Assembly (NCBI RefSeq): GCF_036226405.1
Contig: NZ_CP108464.1
Location: 2,728,001 to 2,792,000 of the forward strand
DNA: 64,000 nt
Direction of reading: 5' to 3'
Source: Streptomyces sp. NBC_01260
Lineage (GTDB): Bacteria > Actinomycetota > Actinomycetes > Streptomycetales > Streptomycetaceae
Below, piece after piece: positions 9,883 to 20,256 of this stretch. Positions within the stretch are counted from its first letter, which is position 1. Each line of letters begins with the position of its first letter. Below the pieces are notes generated by a model, which worked only from the letters and a program-made list of their open reading frames with translations, searched no databases and was not told the origin of the DNA. Both the position numbers and the translations under genes were made by a program.

Positions 9883-10833
9883 TTATCGCGACTTGGGATC
9901 GAGGGCGTTACGGACGGCTTCGCCGAGCATGATGAACGCCAGAACGGTGATGCTGAGCATGATCGACGGGAACAGCAGGATGTGCTGCGCGACGCGGATC
10001 TGGCTGGCGCCACCGGAGATGTCCATACCCCAGGAGATCGTCGGGTCGGCGAGACCCAGACCGAGGTAGGACAGGGTTGCCTCGGCCGAGATGTAGACAC
10101 CGAGCGAGATGGTGGCGACCACGATCACCGGGGCCATGGCGTTGGGCAGGATGTGCCGGAAGAGAATCCGGTTGGTTCCCGCGCCGAGCGCCCTGGCGGC
10201 CTGGACGTAGTCCGACTGCTTGATGACGATCACCGCACCACGCATGACACGCGCGATCTGGGTCCAGCCGAGGAACGCCAGGGCGAAGATCACGACCCAG
10301 ACACTGCGCTCGGGGAACGCCTGGAGCACGACCATGGCGCCGAGCAGGAACGGAATCCCGAGGAAGACGTTGGTGAAGAAGCCGGAGAGCAGCGCGTCGA
10401 CCCAGCCGCCGAAGTAGCCGGCGAGCATGCCGACCAGGCCGCCGAACAGCGTCACCAGGACGGTGACACAGACGCCGACGGTGACGGAGGCGCGGGTGCC
10501 GTAGATGACACGCGCGTAGACGCTGTGGCCCTGGACGTCGTAGCCGAGCCAGCCCTCGGAGCCGATCTTGCCCAGCTCCGGCTTGCCCAGGTAGTGGTGC
10601 ACCAGGTCACTGCTGGTCGGTGAGGCACTCGTGAACAGGCCGGGGAATACGGCCATCACCAGCAGGATGACGATGAGCACCGACGAGATGATGAAGTACC
10701 AGTTGGTACGCAGGTCCCGCCAGGCGTCGCCCCACAGACTGCGGGCCTTCTCGGCCTTGACAACCGCCGAGGGGTCCGCGAGGGGCGCCTTGGCTTCCTC
10801 GGGCGCGGGAGCGGTCTTGGTCACGTCAGGCAT
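9883..10833 (-). CDS. oppC: Oligopeptide ABC transporter permease, OppC type
   Basis: 316 residues. Cytoplasmic N-terminus with Pro/Ala/Lys-rich leader, then SLWGDAWRDLRTNWYFIISSVLIV as first helix. The EAA loop SDYVQAARALGAGTNRILFRH is near residue 210 and LGEAVRNALDPKSR ends the protein, as in the family. Its ATG overlaps the upstream permease stop by 8 bases, the same coupling used between the two ATPase genes of this operon. Confidence 0.88.
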   Translation of the reverse strand: MPDVTKTAPAPEEAKAPLADPSAVVKAEKARSLWGDAWRDLRTNWYFIISSVLIVILLVMAVFPGLFTSASPTSSDLVHHYLGKPELGKIGSEGWLGYDVQGHSVYARVIYGTRASVTVGVCVTVLVTLFGGLVGMLAGYFGGWVDALLSGFFTNVFLGIPFLLGAMVVLQAFPERSVWVVIFALAFLGWTQIARVMRGAVIVIKQSDYVQAARALGAGTNRILFRHILPNAMAPVIVVATISLGVYISAEATLSYLGLGLADPTISWGMDISGGASQIRVAQHILLFPSIMLSITVLAFIMLGEAVRNALDPKSR

Positions 10834-11758
10834 AACGGATCCTCGGGTCCAGGACCGCGTACAGCAGGTCGACGATGAGGCTCATGAGGAGATAGACGAG
10901 CACCAGGACGGTGACGAGGCCGACGAGCGTCGTGCCTTCGCGCTTCTGGATCGACTCGTAGATCGTGCCGCCGATGCCCTTGACGTTGAACAGGCCCTCG
11001 GTGACGACCGCGCCGCCCATCAGGGCACCGAGGTCGGTGCCGAGGAAGGTGATGACGGGGATCAGGGAGTTGCGCATCAGGTGCACGCCGACGATGCGCC
11101 GCTTGGGAAGTCCCTTGGCGATGGCGGTACGCATGTAGTCCGAGCGAAGGTTCTCGGCCATCGTCGTACGCGTGAGGCGCGCGACATAGGCGAGTGAGAG
11201 CGAGCCCAGCACGATGGCCGGCGCCAGTAGCTCGCTCCATCTGGCCTCGCTGGACACGTTCGGTGAGATCCAGTCGAGCTGGAAGGCGAACACGGCCTTG
11301 ATGATGAAGCCGAGGACGAACACCGGGATCGAGATGATCAGCAGGGTGAAGACGAGGACCACGTTGTCGGTGAGCCGGCCGGCCCGCAGACCGGCGATGG
11401 TGCCGAGGCTGATGCCGATGACGATCTCGATGACGAACGCCATACCGGCCAGCCGGAGGGTGACGGGGAACGCGTCGCCGAGGACGTCCGTGACGGGACG
11501 TCCGCTGGCTATCTGATCACCGAAATCGAAATGCAGGACGATGCCTGTCATGTAATTCCAGTACTGCTGCAGGATCGGTAGATCCAGCCCTTTTTCATGG
11601 CGAAGTCTCGCCAGGGTGGCCGGGTCGACACCCTTGTCCCCGAAGAGCCCGCGCACGGGGTCGCCGGGCAGCGTGTAGACCATCAGGAAGATCAGCAGCG
11701 TTGTCCCGAGGAAGACCGGGATCATCTGGAGCAGTCGTCGTGCGACATAGCGCCCCAT
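10826..11758 (-). CDS. oppB: Oligopeptide ABC transporter permease, OppB type
   Basis: About 310 residues, MGRYVARRLLQMIPVFLGTT, a typical OppB first helix; ends LLYAVLDPRIRYA. Two ATG codons are adjacent (11761 and 11758); the second has the better spacing from GGAGG. The EAA loop (SDYMRTAIAKGLPKRRIVG) is visible. It follows the binding-protein gene by about 170 bases, in which weak hairpin potential (GGGCCC arms) may cut down expression of the membrane genes relative to the receptor. Confidence 0.86.
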   Translation of the reverse strand: MGRYVARRLLQMIPVFLGTTLLIFLMVYTLPGDPVRGLFGDKGVDPATLARLRHEKGLDLPILQQYWNYMTGIVLHFDFGDQIASGRPVTDVLGDAFPVTLRLAGMAFVIEIVIGISLGTIAGLRAGRLTDNVVLVFTLLIISIPVFVLGFIIKAVFAFQLDWISPNVSSEARWSELLAPAIVLGSLSLAYVARLTRTTMAENLRSDYMRTAIAKGLPKRRIVGVHLMRNSLIPVITFLGTDLGALMGGAVVTEGLFNVKGIGGTIYESIQKREGTTLVGLVTVLVLVYLLMSLIVDLLYAVLDPRIRYA

Positions 11759-11929
11759 CATGCCTCCATGTAATAGGCAAGCAGCAGCCGACGGGCCCTC
11801 CCCCGCACCGGACTCCCCCCTGAGGGTTCGTCGGATGTGTGGAAGGGCCCCCCGGCCACGGCGTGCGGACAGACGCGGACCGTCTTTCAGTACCGGTCCC
11901 GCGCCCGCGCGCGGACTACGTCGGAATGG

Positions 11930-13570
11930 TTACTTCTTGACTTCGATCTTGGTCAGGATCGGGTCGCCGTCCTGCGCGTAATCGACGTTCTGGACCTTCT
12001 CCGAGTAACCGGCGTTGACCTTGTAGTACCAGAGCGGGATGGAGGGCATGTAGTTCACCAGCTCCTTCTCGATCTTCTGGTAGGCCGCGACGGAGTCGTC
12101 GAGGGAGGCGGCGGAGTCGGCCTTCTTGATCTCCGCGTCGAGACCCTTGTTCGAGAAGTCACCCTGGTTACCGGCTGCGCCGGTACGGAACAGGTCCGAG
12201 ATGAAGTTCGCGTTCACCGGGTAGTCGAGCACCCAGCCGGAGCGGTACAGGGACTTGACCTGCTTGCCGTCACGCGCGTTCGTGTCGGCCTGGAAGTCGG
12301 CCTTCGAGTCGGTGACGCAAGCGACACCGGTCGACTGCTTGATGCTGTTGCAGACCGCCTCGACCCATTCCTTGTGGCCGCCGTCGGCGTTGAACTGGAT
12401 CGAGATCTTGTTGCCCGGGACGCCGCCGCCGTCCTTGATGAGCTTCTTGGCCTTCGCCGGGTCGAACTTGGTGACGTCGCCCGCGGCGTCCTTCTGGAAG
12501 CCGAGGACACCCTTGGCGACCCAGCCCGTGGCCGGCTCACGCGTGCCCTGGAGCACGGTCTTGGTGATGGTGTCGCGGTCGATGCCCATCGAGAGGCCCT
12601 GGAGGACCTTCGGGTCGATCTTCTTCCACTGGTCGGTGTAGAAGGCGACGGCGATCGTCTGGATGGCGGAGTACGCCTTGTCCACGGCGCGGTCACCGAG
12701 GTCCGCCCGGTAGACCGGGAGGTCCTTCGGGCCGATCTGGCGCAGGACGTCGACGTTGCCCGACTTCAGGTCCTCGTAGGCGGTCTCGAGGGTGGTGTAG
12801 TTCTTGAAGACCACACCGCCGTTCATCGCCTTGTCGGCACCCTTGTAGTCGTCGTTGCGGACGACCTTGATCTGCTTCTTGTGGTCCCAGCTGACGAACT
12901 TGTACGCGCCGTTGCCGACCGGCTTCTCGCCGGCGGCCTTCGGGTCCGCGTAGAAGGACTCGGGCAGCGGGGAGAAGACGGTGTAGCCGAGCTTGTACGA
13001 GAAGTACGGCAGCGGCGAGTTCAGCTCGATGGTGAACGTGTAGTCGTCCACCTTCTTCAGACCGGACATGGCGTCCGACTTCGGCTTGGCCTTGGCGTCG
13101 TCGGGGTGGACGTCGGAGAAGCCCTTGATGTCGCCGAACCAGGACGCGTTGGTCTGGTTGTTCTTGACGTTCGCGGCCCAGTTCCAGGCCTTGATGTAGG
13201 ACTCGGCCGTGACCGGGGTCCCGTCGTGGAACTTCCAGTCCTTCTTGAGCTTGACCGTCCAGAGCTTGCTGTCCTTGGTGTCGACAGACTCTGCGTTGAT
13301 CATCTCAAGCTTGCCGGCCGGGTCGTAGTCGACCAGCTGCGAGAAGATCGAGTCGGTGACGATGCTGCCGTTCGACTCCATCGTGTTGGCCGGCTGCAGC
13401 GGGTTCTGCGGCTCACCGACCTCGACGGAGAAGATGCCATCGGCGTTGACGGCGCCCTTGTCGCCGCCCTTGCCCTTCTCGGCGTCGTCGTTACCGCCGC
13501 CACAAGCGGTCGCAGCCAGGGCGATGATGGCCGCTCCCGCGACCCACTTGGCGCTCTTGGCACCACGCAT
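11930..13570 (-). CDS. oppA: Oligopeptide-binding lipoprotein, SBP family 5 (first gene of second Opp operon)
   Basis: 546 residues. The ATG at 13570 follows GAGGAGGAA. Signal peptide MRGAKSAKWVAGAAIIALAA and lipobox TAC (Cys23), then a GGGNDDAEKGKGGDKG linker. Family 5 features: NPLQPANTMESNG, WTVKLKKDWKFHDGTPVT and KPVGNGAYKFV. Closely parallels the partial lipoprotein at 1-823, suggesting duplication. As first gene of a complete oppABCDF operon it is the dedicated receptor. An open frame extends further upstream, but only this start gives a signal peptide. Confidence 0.92.
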   Translation of the reverse strand: MRGAKSAKWVAGAAIIALAATACGGGNDDAEKGKGGDKGAVNADGIFSVEVGEPQNPLQPANTMESNGSIVTDSIFSQLVDYDPAGKLEMINAESVDTKDSKLWTVKLKKDWKFHDGTPVTAESYIKAWNWAANVKNNQTNASWFGDIKGFSDVHPDDAKAKPKSDAMSGLKKVDDYTFTIELNSPLPYFSYKLGYTVFSPLPESFYADPKAAGEKPVGNGAYKFVSWDHKKQIKVVRNDDYKGADKAMNGGVVFKNYTTLETAYEDLKSGNVDVLRQIGPKDLPVYRADLGDRAVDKAYSAIQTIAVAFYTDQWKKIDPKVLQGLSMGIDRDTITKTVLQGTREPATGWVAKGVLGFQKDAAGDVTKFDPAKAKKLIKDGGGVPGNKISIQFNADGGHKEWVEAVCNSIKQSTGVACVTDSKADFQADTNARDGKQVKSLYRSGWVLDYPVNANFISDLFRTGAAGNQGDFSNKGLDAEIKKADSAASLDDSVAAYQKIEKELVNYMPSIPLWYYKVNAGYSEKVQNVDYAQDGDPILTKIEVKK

Positions 13571-14108
13571 GGGTTCCTCCTCATGAGTCCACTTTTGACT
13601 ACAAGAAGGGCACTGGATTGATACACCGACACCCCTGACGGTGATCGTTTCAGTGCCCTGAGTGTGCTCGTGAGTCGGCACTCCCCACAGTGCGTGACCC
13701 ATTGACCCGAGCTCAATGGAGCCAACTATTAAGTACGACTGGGCTGTAAACCACACTTAAAGGGTCTCGGTTTGACAACATCGCCCAGCCACGTGGATCA
13801 AAATACGGACAAAATGACCCCAGACAGACACGCCCGAAACGGACTGTTAACACATGTTCCGGAGAGCGACGCCCGATATCCGGACGCTTGGTCCTCAAAA
13901 TCGGGTTGACCTGTCGGACCCCGTAAGTACGCCCGGCACCCGGCGAATCACGGCGCGGCGGCGCGGCCCGCCCGCCGTCGGGAGCGGCTACGGCCCACCG
14001 GTTACGGACCGTTCGACCCTAAACCAACGCGCGGGCGTGCATGGCTTGTTCAGGCCCATCGGGGCAGGGCCTCAGCCCGGACAGGGACGTCCACCCGGAC
14101 GAGGGCAC
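13571..14108. promoter_or_regulatory. Intergenic region upstream of second Opp operon
   Basis: 538 bases without a convincing gene. The AT-richer part (about 13720-13860) is the probable promoter region for the minus-strand operon; a TTTACA with AT-rich sequence 16 bases on is present near 13735-13750 but the -10 is poor. A plus-strand TTGACA at 13772 lacks a partner -10. The half nearest typA is GC-rich and featureless to my eye. Confidence 0.4.
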
Positions 14109-14157
14109 GGCGAAGGGGCCCGGCACCGCGTGGTGAGCGGTGCCGGGCCCCTTCGCC
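14109..14157 (-). terminator. 21-bp perfect stem-loop, typA terminator
   Basis: Arms 14109-14129 and 14137-14157 are perfectly complementary around a 7-base loop (GTGGTGA). It lies 55 bases after the typA stop and is one of the strongest hairpins in the window. It could also stop plus-strand transcripts. Confidence 0.85.
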
Positions 14158-14211
14158 GGCAGGAACCTGCCCGCAGGAACTACCGGGCAGCTCTGCCGGA
14201 CAGGCGGAGGA

Positions 14212-16083
<1,872 letters not shown>

Positions 16084-16220
16084 GGGTGGCTTGCGCTTCT
16101 CTCGGATCGGGGAGTCAGGCGTCTTAGTCGGTCTTGAGTCCTCGTACGCCCGCCGGGCGGACGCGCCACGGCTAGTCCCATGGTACGGGCCGGTCGCCCC
16201 TGCGGCTTCCCGGGCAAGTC

Positions 16221-16913
16221 TTACCGGCCACAGGAAAGGCGCACGGCCTCGCGCGCGGCCGCCGAAGCCCCCTTGGTGAGCGGCTCCTCGCAGTCGAGGA
16301 TTCCGGCTCCCCCGGCAGTCCAGCTCACCACGTGGCCGACGGTCGGTTCCTCGGTCGTTCCGCGCCCGCAGCTGTGGCGGAAATCGGTTTCGACCAGCGA
16401 GATCCAGCTGTACTCCACGAAGCGGCCGTCCCCGGTCATCTCGGAGCCTCCCGTGTCGAGCTCCGCGTAGTCGCCCGGCTGACCCATCCCCGACCACCCC
16501 TCCGGGTCATCGTTCTCGTCGGCGACACCGAGGTGCCGGGCGAGCGCGAAGAGCACGGTGTTCGAGTCCAGCCCGGGGCCCTCGGACTCCACGGACGCCC
16601 GGTCCGTACGCAGCCGCCGCATCGGCCCGCTCAGTTCGGTGGGCCCGGATGTGACACGCTGGGCCGGTGTAACGCCGTTCAGCACGGAGTCGTGCCGGGT
16701 GTTGAACCAGGTGTACGTGCCGCCCCTGCACACCAGCGCCTCCGGGTCGGAGACCGGAACCACACGGGTCGACGCGGCCGTGGCGGAACCCGCGGCCTTC
16801 GGTTTCCCGCTCGCGCCCGGGTCGTCCGGCGCCGATGTACAGCCGCTCGTGCCCGCGAGGAGTCCCGCGACGAGCACGGCGACCGTATGGGTGAGAGCCC
16901 GCGTCCGCGTCAT
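16221..16913 (-). CDS. Putative secreted lipoprotein, unknown function
   Basis: 230 residues. Signal peptide TRTRALTHTVAVLVAGLLAG, lipobox TSGC, then a Pro/Gly/Ala linker. The mature domain contains four further cysteines (ALVCRGGTYTWF, HSCGRG, LDCEEP, LSCGR) that could form two disulfides, and the phrase TYTWFNTR. Family not recognised. Start ATG 16913 puts the signal sequence at the N-terminus; an in-frame ATG 13 codons upstream is less suitable. Divergent neighbours none; it lies between typA and a peptide-binding protein, both on the same strand. Confidence 0.7.
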   Translation of the reverse strand: MTRTRALTHTVAVLVAGLLAGTSGCTSAPDDPGASGKPKAAGSATAASTRVVPVSDPEALVCRGGTYTWFNTRHDSVLNGVTPAQRVTSGPTELSGPMRRLRTDRASVESEGPGLDSNTVLFALARHLGVADENDDPEGWSGMGQPGDYAELDTGGSEMTGDGRFVEYSWISLVETDFRHSCGRGTTEEPTVGHVVSWTAGGAGILDCEEPLTKGASAAAREAVRLSCGR

Positions 16914-17143
16914 GATTCCGCCCCCGTGATCAGTTCTTCCGGCGGATTTCACCGGTGGTCGTGAACACGGTCCCCCGGACGGAACGGACGGACGCGGGAC
17001 TTGAGCAACCTCAGAGGTGGGGCTCCGAGGCTGCGGCTCCGAGGTGGGAGCTCGGAGTGATGCCTGTGCGCCACGATCTCCGGGGTTGGGGCCCCGAGGA
17101 CCGGAGGGCGGAGCGGCTACCCGGGTCAGCGGGTGCGCACAGC

Positions 17144-17171
17144 CTTGCCCGCCGGCAGACCGGCGGGCAAG
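17144..17171 (-). terminator. Stem-loop terminator after family 5 binding protein gene
   Basis: 12-bp perfect stem CTTGCCCGCCGG with loop CAGA, 43 bases after the stop at 17214. Between it and the small lipoprotein gene (16914-17143) there are only short GAGGTGGGGCTCCGAGG-like imperfect repeats. Confidence 0.7.
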
Positions 17172-17213
17172 GGAATTGAGCCAGTTCTGAGCTTTCGGTC
17201 CCGCGCTGACCTG

Positions 17214-19604
17214 CTACTTCCTGGGATGGGCGGGGGCCCCGGCCGCTTGCGGCTTCTTGAAGCCGATGTCCTGGTAATGGGGCACCCCGAAGCCGAAGGC
17301 ACCGACGTTGACCAGCTTCTTGTCGGTCGCGACGAGCTGCGGCCGCTGATAGAGAGGAATCGATCCTGCGGCCGCCCAGATCCGGGCGTCGGCCTGCTTC
17401 ATCAGGTCCCTGGCCGAGCCCTCGTCGAGTTCCCCGGCCGCCTGGTCGAAGAGCTGGTCGATGTGGTCGGTGCCGACGCGGGTGTAGTTCTGCTCGACGA
17501 GCAGCGAGCCGTCGGTCGCGGGCACCGGCTTGGCGAAGATCGGGCGGTCGTCGGTGGCCGGATAGGCGGTCGCGGGCCAGGAGTAGAGCGCCAGGTCGTA
17601 GTCACCGGACGCGACGTGGTCCTGGAAGTAGCTCGCGTCGGAGACCTTGGTGATCTCGGTACGGATCCCGATCGTGTCGAGCATCGCCGCGATCTTGTCC
17701 CCGACGCTGCGCAGCGACTCGGAGCCCGGCCCCGAGGGCAGGACGAACCGGAGGGACAACGGCTTGCCGTCCTTGCCGAGGGGTCCGCGGGCGGAGTCGG
17801 GGGCCTGGGCGGGCGCCGCGGTGCCGACCGGTGCGTAGGCGCCGGCGGCGCCACCGGGCTGCCGGTCCTGGGCGGCGATCCTGGCCGGGGCGTCCTCGGA
17901 GGTGCCCGTCTCCCCCAGGCGTCCGGCCTGGCGCAGCAGGGCGACGCTCTGTACGGAGGCGGCGGTAGCCGGGGCGATGACGTGGGTGACGGCGTCCCCG
18001 GCCTCACCGGGCTTGCTGTCGTCGCCGACGATGTAGAGGCCGTCGTCCTTGGCGGGCTCGCGACGGGCGGCGTTTTCGGCCTTGCCGTCGGCCTTGGCGG
18101 CGTCGGCCTTCTTGTCCTCGGCCTTCTTGTCGCCCTGTTCCTTCTTGCTGTCCCCCTCCTTCTTGCTGTTCCCCTCCTTCTTGTCCGTCTGCTTCTCGCC
18201 CTCGCTGCCCGCCTTGGTGCCGTCCGTCTTCTTGAGGGCCCCCTCCCGCGTCCAGCCCGCGTCGGCCAGCAGCGCCTGGGCCTCCTTGGTGTCCTGGCCG
18301 CCGAGTGCGCCGCTGCCGTCCTTGTACCCAGGCTGTCCGGCCAGGGCCAGGTGACTGCCGAGCGGGTCCGCGGGCAGGCCGAGCGGTTTGAGTACGGTGT
18401 CGACGAGCTGCTGGCGGTCCAGGGCGCGGGCCACGGCCCGGCGCACCCGGTCGTCGGCGAGCGGGCCGGTCTCACCGTTCAGGGCGAGCTGGGTGTACGC
18501 GGGCTCCAGGGACTTGCGGACCACGTAGCCGCGCAGATCGTTCTGCTGGGCGGCGTACGCCTTGGCGGCCCGGGCCTTCTCGTCCCGGGCGGACTGCGCC
18601 TCGGCGGCCACGTCCTCGTCGGAGCCGTGCGCCAGCGCCCAGGACCGCAGGGCCGCGGCCGGGGTGATCTCGGAGCCGGGGCCGTGGGCGGGCGGCGCCC
18701 CGCTGTTTCCGGCGTCCCGGGTGGCCTGGACGATGCGGTGGGCCGCCGCCGCGTCGACATCGGCGACATCGACCTTTCCCCCGGTGAGCGCCCGGGTGCG
18801 GTCCTGCGGCTTGACCGCCTTGAAGACCAGCGAGTCGAGCTTGGCCCGGCTGCCCCACCAGCGCGGGTTCCGGGCCAGCGTGACCGTGCCCGCCCCCTTG
18901 TCCACGGCCCGCAGGCGAAACGGTCCCGCCGTCGCCTTGAGCGTGGACCGCGCACCGTCGTTGAAGGCGCCTGGGGAGCCCGTCACCTGCTTCGGGTACA
19001 GCGGGGAGAAGAGGGAGCGCCAGTCCGCGTACGGCTTGGCGAAGGTGACCTTGACCTCAAGGTCGTCGGCGCCGCGCTCGATCTTCTCGATGCGCTCGTA
19101 CCCGGCGTTGCGGGCGGTCCAGAACGCGGAGTCCTTGCCGCTCAGGGCTCGCCACTGGGCGGCGAAGTCCGGTGCCCCGATCTCCCGGCCGTCGCTCCAC
19201 ACCGCCTGCTGGTTGAGCCGGTAGAGCACGACCTGCCTGGGTTCGTGTTCGACCACCTTCGCGGACTCCAGGTAGTCCGGGTTCAGCTGCGGGCGGCCCT
19301 TGGCGTCCATCGGGAAGAGGGACGGCAGGAGAGCGCCGGTGATCCGGGTGGTGGCGCTGTCGGCGTCCGCCTGGAAGGCGTTGAGCGTGGCGGGCATCGC
19401 GTCGATCGCCCAGTTGACCGTGCCGCCCTCCGCGACCTGCTCGCGGGCCGCGGGCGCGACGTCCTGCGGGACGACGGCGGTGGCGGCCTCCTCGTTGCCC
19501 GAACTGCAGCCGGCCAGTACGGGGAGCGTGAGCACACCCGTGGTGAAGAGCGCGAGCGAGCGGCGCTTTCGGGCTGCCCCGCGCGGGACGCCGACGTGGG
19601 ACAT
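17214..19604 (-). CDS. Large ABC transporter substrate-binding lipoprotein (family 5) with Lys/Glu-rich insert
   Basis: 796 residues. The ATG follows GGAGG. Signal sequence with RKRRSLALFTTGVLTLPVLAG and lipobox AGC. Family 5 elements occur before (VNWAIDAMPATLNAFQADAD, VWSDGREIGAPDFAAQW) and after (SLRFVLPSGPGSESLRSVGDK, YDLALYSWPATAYP) an inserted low-complexity segment at about residues 450-520 that is dominated by K, E, D, G and A (EKQTDKKEGNSKKEGDSKK and similar). That makes it about 200 residues longer than ordinary peptide receptors. No transporter genes adjoin it, so it is an orphan receptor or has a non-transport role. Confidence 0.85.
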   Translation of the reverse strand: MSHVGVPRGAARKRRSLALFTTGVLTLPVLAGCSSGNEEAATAVVPQDVAPAAREQVAEGGTVNWAIDAMPATLNAFQADADSATTRITGALLPSLFPMDAKGRPQLNPDYLESAKVVEHEPRQVVLYRLNQQAVWSDGREIGAPDFAAQWRALSGKDSAFWTARNAGYERIEKIERGADDLEVKVTFAKPYADWRSLFSPLYPKQVTGSPGAFNDGARSTLKATAGPFRLRAVDKGAGTVTLARNPRWWGSRAKLDSLVFKAVKPQDRTRALTGGKVDVADVDAAAAHRIVQATRDAGNSGAPPAHGPGSEITPAAALRSWALAHGSDEDVAAEAQSARDEKARAAKAYAAQQNDLRGYVVRKSLEPAYTQLALNGETGPLADDRVRRAVARALDRQQLVDTVLKPLGLPADPLGSHLALAGQPGYKDGSGALGGQDTKEAQALLADAGWTREGALKKTDGTKAGSEGEKQTDKKEGNSKKEGDSKKEQGDKKAEDKKADAAKADGKAENAARREPAKDDGLYIVGDDSKPGEAGDAVTHVIAPATAASVQSVALLRQAGRLGETGTSEDAPARIAAQDRQPGGAAGAYAPVGTAAPAQAPDSARGPLGKDGKPLSLRFVLPSGPGSESLRSVGDKIAAMLDTIGIRTEITKVSDASYFQDHVASGDYDLALYSWPATAYPATDDRPIFAKPVPATDGSLLVEQNYTRVGTDHIDQLFDQAAGELDEGSARDLMKQADARIWAAAGSIPLYQRPQLVATDKKLVNVGAFGFGVPHYQDIGFKKPQAAGAPAHPRK

Positions 19605-19998
19605 GGCTGATACCTCCGGAGACGGCCCGGACCACCCGTACCCGAATGGACCGGATGATGCGTTTTTGGTGGCATTTGCAGTTGATCACACTGGTTCCGC
19701 CCGTCCACTGAAAGCGGCCACGCGCGAGGGGGGCCGCAGACACGGCGCGACACTCCCGAACCTCACCCGTGCGGCGGAGCCCCGGCACCCGCACGAGCCG
19801 CCACCCATGGCCAGAACCACACCTTCGACAATGGCCGGAAGCCGACGCCCCGCGCCCCGGCCCGGAGGGCCGGCCGGGGGCCTTCCCGCCGGGCCGGCAA
19901 GTCGGGACGGCCCGCTCCCTTCCCAAACAGGATGTGACGCGCGACACTCGCATGCGCATGAACATGGCCACCCGCGACTGCGGAAGTGAGATCAAGTC
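19605..19998. promoter_or_regulatory. Divergent intergenic region upstream of sdh operon
   Basis: 394 bases between divergent starts. AT-richer sequence at 19655-19695 probably serves the minus-strand lipoprotein. A stem of GGCCGG-type repeats lies near 19860-19905, and TGTGACGCGCGACACTCGCATG is just before the plus-strand genes. No gene or clear promoter pair was identified. Confidence 0.35.
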
Positions 19999-20247
19999 AT
20001 GTCACTGCAGGACGAATTGACGGCAGTTCAGCACTGTCTCGACGACCTGGTCCGCACCGTCGGGCGACTGGAGCGGAGCCTCGCGCAGCTGCGCGAGGCG
20101 GACTCCGCTCCGGACCCGCTCGCCCCGGACGGCCACGCCGACCCTGTCGACGGCGTCATCACGATCACCGAGGCGCCGTACGACACCACTCTGTGGACGG
20201 ACTCGGACGACGAGGGTCTGGGCGTCCGCGGCAGGCACGCCCCCTAG
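19999..20247 (+). CDS. Small coiled-coil protein upstream of sdhCAB
   Basis: 82 residues. The first 35 residues (MSLQDELTAVQHCLDDLVRT..LERSLAQLRE) have heptad-like spacing of hydrophobics and predict a coiled coil; the rest is acidic and Pro/Asp-rich. The stop TAG overlaps the AGGAG site of the next gene, so it is almost certainly in one operon with the succinate dehydrogenase genes. Function unknown; a small accessory protein is possible. Ribosome site weak. Confidence 0.65.
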   Translation: MSLQDELTAVQHCLDDLVRTVGRLERSLAQLREADSAPDPLAPDGHADPVDGVITITEAPYDTTLWTDSDDEGLGVRGRHAP

Positions 20248-20256
20248 GAGAGTTCC

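Noticed and set aside
11762..11929. A terminator between the receptor gene and the oppB-like gene
   Set aside because: GGGCCC arms are too far apart and imperfect; an attenuating structure is possible but not supportable.
13772..13810. TTGACA on the plus strand as a promoter
   Set aside because: No acceptable -10 at 16-19 bases and no plus-strand gene follows.
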